From Diphasiastrum complanatum (Eukaryota > Streptophyta > Lycopodiopsida > Lycopodiales > Lycopodiaceae): DNA of 64,000 bases. The DNA lies in contig CM055095.1 of the NCBI GenBank assembly GCA_029204225.1, positions 47,756,510 to 47,820,509 on the forward strand. Reading direction: 5' to 3'. The notes under the pieces are model-generated. The model made no database searches. It was given only the letters and a program-made list of their open reading frames with translations, and was not told the origin of the DNA. The position numbers were made by a program, and so were the translations under genes. Each line of letters starts with the position of its first letter. The first letter of the stretch is position 1. This document shows, piece after piece, positions 56,401 through 64,000 of the stretch.

Positions 56401-59400
56401 AGGATCAGCTTCTGATTTTTAAGATCTTAAAGTTCACCTTTGAGTCAAGCATTGACAAGTTGTGATCAGTCTCTTGGTGTGAGAAGTTTGGAGGATATAC
56501 TTCCAGATTGCAGGGTATTGATAATTGCATTGCAGGTCCTCTGACAAGATTACATTGCAGCTGCTCATGAATGTTGGAGCATTTTTTCTCTTATTCACAC
56601 AAAAAAAGTGTTAAACTCTTGGGCGCAACTAGAGTGGCTTGCATATGTGTAGCCAAATCTATGACTTCTAGATAGTTTGAGGGATGCTAGAGAGCACATG
56701 TGGGTAATGAATGACTGTGTCTTCTCAAATTCATGCAGCTTTTTGCAGATGTACTACTTGTTACTGGTTAGGACTTAGAACTTAGGCTTCAACTAACATG
56801 CAAATTTGTTACTTGTGAATAATGAAATTGCATAGGTGGAGGAGATTGACATCATCAAGGTTCCTAGCTTGCCTCCAAGATCACATATGAGAAGGACATC
56901 TATGCATTTTTGTGGCTTGGGTTGGTAGGCTTTTATAGGGAAAAGATTATAGCAAATTTGACTTCGTCAAGTTTTCCTTGCTATTCGGTCTCTAGTATCT
57001 ACCATCTTCAAGTTGACAGTTTAGGGTTGAAACATTGATAATCATACACTGAAAGTTACAAATTTTTTACATTCAAGATACATCACTCAAGTCTGGTCTT
57101 GAGAGCAAAAACAAGGACGTGTTGACTCCTGAGTTCACTCTTATTCACTGGGAGAGGACAGAGGAGTATGGGGGGGGGGGCAAAGTAGTAGGCTATTTGA
57201 AATGCAAACAAAAAGAAGACTACTTTTTAGTTTTTCAAACTTTATACTAAAAGAAATTAACTTATTCTTTCTAATTTGAATAGGGCTAAGCAAGGCAATT
57301 TTGAATGGGCGAAACTGCCAATTCATTCGGTTCGGAAACAGTTGGTTTTGAACCACCAGGAAACCTTATACTCACTTCCCAAATCCCACACATGCTCTTT
57401 TTTCCCGCTTTGCATGGCTGGTCGATAGTTTTCCCAATATGGCTTCTCTTTCATGGATGGCCTCAAGGATGATTTGTAAAGTCCCATTTTGACGTGACTT
57501 TTCATATGGCATATATTGTGGCATTCATGCATAAGTGTACAAAATCTAGTATTAATCTTTAATAACTTAAATTGGCAAGCTATTACTAGCAGGTTAATCA
57601 TACCAGTAGTAATGCTGTATGTGCAACAGTGCAAGTCAATCAAGCAACTTTTGAGTATTATAACTAGTGCAGATATATATTGATGATTGTAATTTTGGTA
57701 GTTTAAGCTGTAAAAGGCTTATTCATAGTTTCTTTATCAAGACTTATGATTGCTTGTTTGTGGTTTATTAGATCACATCTCTTACATTAATTACATCGGT
57801 TCTCTTACATTAATTTGCAAAATGCAAGTAGTTTCCGCTTACATGAAAATTATAGTTGTGTACAGTATCTTGCATCGATAGACAATTATTTATTTGGTAA
57901 ATATTTCACTTTCATTTGTTATTGCTTGCGATATAGTTGCCCAATGTATTTAAGGAGGGGAATGTTTGACCCGATATACTGGAAAATGTGAAGAGGCAAA
58001 GGCAGAGATCACTTTTCTGTTGTACTTGATAAATTTCAGCTTTCTTTGTTTAATAATGAGCAGGCTTTTACATTCTATGCTGATTTTTCATTGTGTATTT
58101 GAGACTACAGTAAGTTAATGTTAGTTCTAGGTTTGAAAATCTTGGACTATATTTGGGGTTCTGAGTTCCTATGTGAATTCAAATTTGTGGATTGGCCTTT
58201 TCATTCTAAGTAAACTTTTATCTTCTTTATTTGGACTTGCAATGCAGAGTTCTTTTTAATCCTTATATCCGATTTCATTGCTTCACAATGTAATTGAAAT
58301 TTCGGTTACTGGTGCACTTATTCTATCCACTTTGCCATTGTTGATTTAGGAACTTCCAGAAGGAAAGTGGTTTTGCTATAGGTGCAAGTGTGCCTCTTGT
58401 GGCACTCTTGAAGATAGAAAGCTTGGAGCTTTGAACAGTTTACGCTTATGTGATCAGTGTGATCTTCATCGTGAGTTCTCTTTAGCAAAAGCTACCAATT
58501 TGGTTTTATGTTTTGATCCGTTTGTCAGTTTAGTCATGAATATTGTAACAGGGTGCCCTAGCAATAAAATAGGTAACTGCACACTTATTTGTGTCAGAAT
58601 GAACTTTAGGAATCCGTGTAATGCAGATGTTTCAAATATTTGCAATGTTTCCTGCCTATCTCTGCAGCCTCCTGCATTCTCTTGAGCTTCCTTCCGCTGT
58701 CTTTTGCCTGCCCAGTGCCCTTGCACTACCCCCTTCCCCTGCGGAGCTCTGAACAGTTGACACTGTTCACTTTTGGTCCTCTTTAGGAAGTCCAAACTGT
58801 CAATTTTGGTTTTATGCGCTCTCACCCATCTGTGACTTTAGAAGTGAATTTTGTTAAAGGGTGCTCTAGCAGTTATAGAATTCAACTGCGCACTTTGTTG
58901 CTTTGGTATTCTTGGACTTTCAGAATGCCATGTAATGCAGATGTTCACACTATTTGAAACATTCAATTGTAAACATTTATTTAAAAATCTGAAATTGTTC
59001 CTGCCTGTCTCTGACTCCTCTCAAATTTCCCTCTGCTGCCATTTGACACCCCCCCCCATCCCGGCCTTCCCCAAAAAAAAGTCAACAGGAGTTTTGAGCA
59101 GTTTACGTTTATTTGATATTTGCAGCCTTAATTGTGAGTCCTCTTTACCAACTCCAAGCTGTCAATTTTAGTATATGTTTTGACTGATGTCACTTCAGTC
59201 GTGAATCTTGTTACAGGATGCCCTAGCAATGAAGTAACTTGATCTTACCTCCGCTGTTGCTGCCTCTCTCCCCTCGTCTTTTGTTTTTGCACACATGTTG
59301 GTGCTTTTTACTTTCAGATATCTCAGTCCCAGCTGCCAACACATCCTATATGAATATTTGAATTTAAAGTATGACATGGCTGGAGAATTTGGATACATCT

Positions 59401-62400
59401 ACAATTTCACAATCACAAAGCAATAGTTACTTTCTAGATGGATTATTTATGTTAATAAGACTTTGTCCTAGACAAGGAGATATAGGTTATCAATCTCAAA
59501 TGATCAACTACATCGATTCACACTTTGTAATCCATAAGGAGTTTGAATATATTCACATAAAAACTTACAAGAACACATTCAATTAACAACTTCGTAACAA
59601 GTTTGGAACATGTTGAAGCAAATGTGCTTTCAATTTGGAACTTCATGCAATTGCATTTGCTCGTAACTATGGACATAACTGATAACATTGGGTATGTGCA
59701 AATTATCGATTAGCCTGAGTTTTCCTGGATTAGCATGTGACTCCTGAACTTTGACCAAATATCGTTGCTTAAGCCTGAATTGTTCTGTTATAAGCCGTTG
59801 GCAATTGAGGAATCTGTCAGAAAATATTTAAGTGGCCCCAACTTTCAAGAATACGACGTTTTTCAAAATGGCGGAGGTCGAGTTCCTTCATCTTTATTGC
59901 TGAGCAAAAGTTTGTTGAATAAAAGCCTTTTGTCCCTCAGCAAATTTGATATACCATTGATGCTTTCTGTTATATTCTTATGTAACTGTGATCAGCACTC
60001 TTACATTGCTATTTTCCAAACATTCTGTAATTGTTCATATGATAGGAATGCAAGCAAGCGATTGAGCCATGGAATATCTGGTAGGATCGGACTCTTTGTT
60101 CTGTCATATAGTTGTTGCATTTTGTTGAGGAAATGCAGATGCTTAGATTACCTGTCCTAAATCACCAAACATGCATCATGTTCTTAGCAGCCATGGTCAA
60201 TTACTGAGCATGTGGAATAAGAATGCTGTTAAATCCTTGCCTGTTGCATCTAAGCTTTTTCTGACAGAGGAAATGGGGCTTTATTTTGCAAGAAAACTTC
60301 CATCATACTTTATTTGCAATGCTGTGTCTTGTGATTTAAGGAGTTCTACAAACAAAGTGATTCTTGATAGGTTAGCATAAAACATGAGTTGGAAGCATAT
60401 TTCCCAATTCTCTAATTTACTTAGATGTGAACCGTGATCCCATTTCTTACCGGTTCATCCGGTTTGAATCGGATTTAGGATTTAGGCCGATCCATAAAAA
60501 GGCAGTACCTATATCATCCACAATCACATTCTAAATGATTTAAATCGATTTAAAATTAGATTGTGAGTGAAAGTAAAGAGTGCCTGATCCTTCTAAAATC
60601 AATTTTCTTCTAACTAATGATAAAAGTTATATATTTATAGAAACCTAAATTGGATTCTCCGAGTCTTTCCAGGTTCGCCCAATTCTGAATCATCTGAAAA
60701 GATGATTCTTTTGATTCTAAAAAAATGGGAAACTATGGTTGGAAGGACTTGGAGGGTACCTGAATTCGTTGCTGATAACAGTGGCCATCAATAACAAAAT
60801 AGATTCTCAAAGTGCAGGTTTATTTCACAAAGAGTAAGGACATAGTGGTTATGCATTAAAAACCACCAAGGATAAGAAGTGACAATAGAACATATTCAGA
60901 ACATGTTTTTGAGTTAAATGTTAGCACAAATACTATATTAATGTGTTCTGTGTTCAATATTGATTTAAAAGAGTGGAAGAATTTGGCTTGTTGAAGTTGA
61001 TGATCATACCTTTTTGGTGTGTTTTTTCACGATACGTCCAAGTAGCATCTGAAAGCTCGATCTTCCAGCGACCATACACCTCATTCAGTGGCCAATAATA
61101 CAATTACCCCTGCTGTGGAGATGCTATTGAAATATGAAGTGGCAGTGTATTGCCATTAGTAGTCATTTCAAGAATTTTTCGATTTTTGGCTGGAGAGAAT
61201 CTTCTAGGATCAAAATCTGATGACAATGGATATGCTCTCGTTGGATGTTGGGAGAGTTGAGACTATAAAGATTCATTAATTATCAGCTATTGACTCACAA
61301 CGAACTTGAATTCTAGATTAGTACAAGTGATAATCTGTTGCTCGTTTGTCTGACAATAGTTTTACAGGAATTCGACATTGCAGCTTCCATTAACACAGAT
61401 GCTATTTTCTTTGACTCATATTTATTGCTGTACATTTCACTCTTTCATTATTGTGCTGTTGTGTTTTTTTGGAATGGTCCATGAAAAACGTAGCAATTTT
61501 ACAATCTATTGTGAAGTTGTGAAGGATTAGAACTAGTATGGGTAATACCTTCTGCCTTCATGGATGGGTTGAGAATTCGGCAGCTTGATTTTGGTTTTGA
61601 TTCATATGGCACTAATACATTCTTTCAGTCCATATGTTTGTGCTTAAAGGAATAAAGCATATGGCCCACTCCTGGTTCTTTTTTTTTGATGTTCCTTCAT
61701 TTGATGGACCAATGTCAAAAGGATAAATTTGTCATTTTTGCAGACCATGTGAGCTGTTGTGAAGGTAGACAGTTGGGCAAAAAATGGTTTTGCGGAGCAC
61801 GATGTGAAAAGGTGAAAAATGTGTTTTCATTTCTATAATCTTCCATTTTGCCTGCAATCAGTATAACTGACTACATAACTTTCCAGTTTGGGTGCCTGTT
61901 CCATGATATGCTAGATTCCTAGATAACTTATTTGTTGATGTAAAATTGAAACCTTCTTTTTGTTTAGGTTTTGGTAGGGCTTCAGTCTCTTATGAATGCG
62001 GCATCACACGGGATGGGCAATGGTCTTTCTTGGTCACTACTTCGATCAGCTGGGGCAGCAAAATCAAGTGTCAAACTGAGCAATGCTCTTAATGTTCTGA
62101 AGGAATGCTTTCACCCTATTATTGATGTTGTAATAAAGAAGGACATTTTGAGCAATGTTTTGTATAGCCGGAGGTAAGCTTGGTTCATCTTGTCTGCAGC
62201 TTGGGATTTTAAGAGAAGTTTTGTACCGGGTCACCAACTTGTCATGCTAGAGTCATTTCAGAAAAGTTGGAAGTTGAGTTGATTTTATTTTTTCACTCCA
62301 ATTTTCCCCAATACAGTGCACAAATTTGCAAATATTATACTATATTATAACCGAGCATTAGCTGTAAACTGCAGATCAGTTTTGAATCGATTGAATTTTC

Positions 62401-62964
62401 ATGGCTTCTACACCTTTGTCTTGGAGCATGAAGAGCAGATTGTATGTGCTGCAACTGTGAGGTATTACTACTGTATTGACCTGGATGCAAAGAAAGCAGG
62501 TCTAGTGCTTCAACAGAAAGTGTATATTAGCATGTTGCATTTGGTTAGTGCTAAAAAGCTTCGCAGGGTAGTAAAGATGGCTTGAAATCATGGCAAAAGG
62601 CAACCGATTGTAAGGGAGTTGTCCAGTTTTCCTGCTGATTCCTTTGTAGAGATCAAGTATAATATGCCTCTAAGAAGTCCTGCAAATCCTTTGTGACAAC
62701 TTGCAATTTCATTGGTACCTTTTGTTACTTCAAAAATGAATGCTTGCAAGCAAAGAATAGCTGGAAAGTCTACTGGCTTGCAATAACTATTTCGCGCACA
62801 ACTAGGTTGCATTGAGCTATCTCATTATTTTATGTGACATTTTCTTGTGAACATTCTTTTTCAGATTTCATGGTGCACGGTTTGCTGAGATGCCGTTTGT
62901 TGGAACTCCCTTCCGTTATCGTCGGCAAGGCATGTGTCGAGTTCTAGTTGATATTATTGAAAAG
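53490..62964 (+). CDS. IDM1/ROS4-like PHD-finger acetyltransferase (3' end beyond window)
   Basis: Predicted nuclear chromatin protein. Arabidopsis IDM1 is a histone acetyltransferase that binds methylated DNA regions and promotes active demethylation. Visible exons are 53490-54764, 58350-58470, 61744-61811, 61968-62173, 62375-62461 and 62865-62964; all borders are GT/AG and phase is maintained (619 codons so far). Domains in order: basic N terminus; TDBD-like segment (residues about 250-300: [37 protein letters not shown]); three 26-residue repeats (309-386); PHD finger from C398 ([20 protein letters not shown]) continuing across intron 1 into [17 protein letters not shown]; a second zinc region CDQCDLHHHVSCCEG to WFCGARCEK; then GNAT, with [16 protein letters not shown] and the acetyl-CoA loop [21 protein letters not shown] at 53490 is chosen as the first Met of the conserved frame; an upstream GTG extension is unlikely. 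Specific orthology to IDM1 is not proven. Confidence 0.9.
54414..54647 (+). repeat. In-frame triple 78-bp (26-codon) repeat inside exon 1
   Basis: Three head-to-tail copies (54414-54491, 54492-54569, 54570-54647) encode KIIEP(L/F)[10 protein letters not shown] then SAAK(V/F)(R/S)LSKE. They differ at only a few bases and lie between the TDBD-like segment and the first PHD finger. Confidence 0.97.
54765..58349 (+). other. Intron 1 of the IDM1-like gene (3585 bp)
   Basis: Donor AAG/GTATAT and acceptor GATTTAG/GAACTT. It separates the two halves of the first PHD finger. The interior has a G-run (about 57171-57179) and short frames with no family resemblance; a minus-strand frame at 56112-56383 may be an old transposon remnant. 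I see no gene within it. Confidence 0.85.
58432..59235 (+). repeat. Three tandem diverged copies starting at the end of exon 2
   Basis: The sequence from TTTGAACAGTTTACGCTTAT, in the last ~38 bp of exon 2, through the start of intron 2 recurs at about 58745 and 59094. Each copy has a CTCTTTA- or TCCTCTTTA-like stretch, a GTTTTATG/GTATATGTTTTGA region and GGGTGCCCTAGCA or GGATGCCCTAGCA. Copy spacing is about 313 and 348 bp. Copies 2 and 3 lie in intron 2 and have lost coding sense; copy 3 retains an ATTGTGAGTCC donor-like stretch. Confidence 0.75.
58471..61743 (+). other. Intron 2 of the IDM1-like gene (3273 bp)
   Basis: Donor CATC/GTGAGT (phase 1) and acceptor TTTTTGCAG/ACCATG. Besides the tandem copies at its 5' end it contains AT-rich DNA with no recognisable ORF or RNA gene. 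Confidence 0.85.
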
Positions 62965-64000
62965 GTATACCTTGTTTTCAGAATCCTATGCCTTCTTGTT
63001 CAGGTGGACTTGTTCAGGTTGAAAATTGGAAAAGTTGCATTGTGGACCCAGTAAACATAACGTGTATTTAGAAAGTGCTTCAGTTTGCTGGGATGTGAAA
63101 GATTTGAGAGACATTTTCCACATCAGTGTATGGCTGCTTAATTTGTCGTATTGGTTTTGAGGTCACATGAAAGATCAAAAAATTATTGTCCATGTGAAAT
63201 TTTTGCATACCTTCTTTCATGGACTTTGAGAGGTGGCTACAGAGTAGATTTTTGAATGGTTAACATTTATCATACTAAATGATTGGATTCTTTGTGCTTC
63301 TTTCCATTAGTGTATAGTAGTTGTTGTCGGGATTCAATGTGAACTAGAAGCTGAAACATTCACAATGAATTAAGTGATTAATGTTCTATGAACAATCACA
63401 AATTATGCATACAAGTGGAAGCAAAGTAGGATACCAATGGAGACAAATCTCTATACAAAGAATGTATGTTCATAAGCATTGCCACTCTCTCTAGTCTCTC
63501 CAGCCTTTTCAGGCTCTTCCTCCCCTCTTTAGCAGAAAGAGGGCGCCAATCGTTCCCAATGTGGAATATCCAAAAGCCAACAGCCAAGAGTCATGTGTTA
63601 CATATGAGTTACAAAAGCAAATGAAAAGCCTTGGCATTGGACAACCAAGTGCTAATTGGAGGTCACTTGCCCCCTGGATCCCCCCATTATGAGTTGGGCC
63701 CCTCCAAACCCAAGCAACAAGAGATTTGTGCTCAACTGCCAATTAGAATCTCTCAATCCATAAAGAATATAATACTTCTTCGAAGCATAGGGAAGAAATT
63801 GCAGTACTCCAAGAAAAACACCATCCAAGAAGATTGTCTTCAGACTGTCGTGCCAAGGGTACTTGCTTACACCAAATAAGATCCTGTTCTGCCTCTATAA
63901 CATAATCTTCAGGTAACTCCAGGTAGTTTGTCTCAAATTTAATGACCAACCATATAACAAAACCCAATTTTGCCTTCATGGACTTTGGAGGCTCCATAAG
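62965..64000 (+). other. Part of intron 6 of the IDM1-like gene; probable repeat DNA from about 63380
   Basis: The donor AAG/GTATAC starts the intron. The GNAT C-terminal exon is not found before the window ends, so the intron exceeds 1 kb. From about 63380 the sequence has several minus-strand frames (such as YLELPEDYVIEAEQDLIWC near 63920-63865) and a GGGCGCCAATCGTTCCCAAT stretch. These suggest an inserted, unidentified retroelement piece. Confidence 0.5.

Noticed and set aside
63396-63997. Final exon of the IDM1-like gene or a new antisense gene
   Set aside because: No GNAT-like continuation on the plus strand, and the minus-strand frames match no family I know.

Overview
The window is nuclear DNA of a land plant, most likely a flowering plant with a large, repeat-rich genome. 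The reasons are introns with ordinary GT/AG borders, plant-type bHLH, NPH3 and IDM1-like PHD genes, CCCTAAA telomere-type repeats, and LTR retrotransposons primed by initiator tRNA-Met. I cannot name the species. Codon use is not strongly GC-rich, which argues against grasses.

Only two cellular genes look intact, one at each edge and both cut by the window. On the left (1-1451, minus strand) is a bHLH transcription factor of the NAI1/bHLH18-25 type, with three visible exons. On the right (53490 to beyond 62964, plus strand) is an IDM1/ROS4-like nuclear protein carrying a TDBD-like domain, PHD zinc modules and a GNAT acetyltransferase domain, in six visible exons. Its first exon carries a perfect-register triple 26-residue repeat, and its second intron holds decayed tandem copies of the end of exon 2. 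A decayed NPH3-domain gene lies at 6282-7254.

The roughly 46 kb between these genes is mostly layered transposable elements. From left to right: simple repeats, a telomere-like tract and a 52-bp-arm hairpin (2.4-6.1 kb); two related GGCGCC-rich LTR-like blocks (7.8-12.1 kb); a Ty1/copia fragment (12.5-13.9 kb); a Ty3/gypsy 5' LTR, repetitive leader and broken gag (13.9-17.6 kb); a nest of three related copia copies, two of them head to head (18.6-24.6 kb); a complete and very young Ty1/copia element with a 1316-codon ORF, 653-bp LTRs and a 5-bp target duplication (26415-32275); a decayed coiled-coil protein of unknown family (33.6-35.3 kb); a non-LTR retrotransposon fragment with a C-terminal restriction-like endonuclease (35.6-37.5 kb); gypsy and copia remnants (38-43.3 kb); a degenerate TTTGGGAA repeat field and a 205-bp (TC)n tract (43.7-46.3 kb); and a gypsy chromovirus with both LTRs and its target duplication but no RT/RNase H (46363-51514).

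No operon-like logic applies here; the elements are linked by insertion history. The most informative signals are the nested same-family inverted copia copies that share premature stops and carry arrays of primer-binding-site-like motifs, the RLE-type LINE, the long hairpin, and the internal repeat in the IDM1-like protein. I saw no CRISPR array, rRNA or confident tRNA, and no clear novel multi-gene system.
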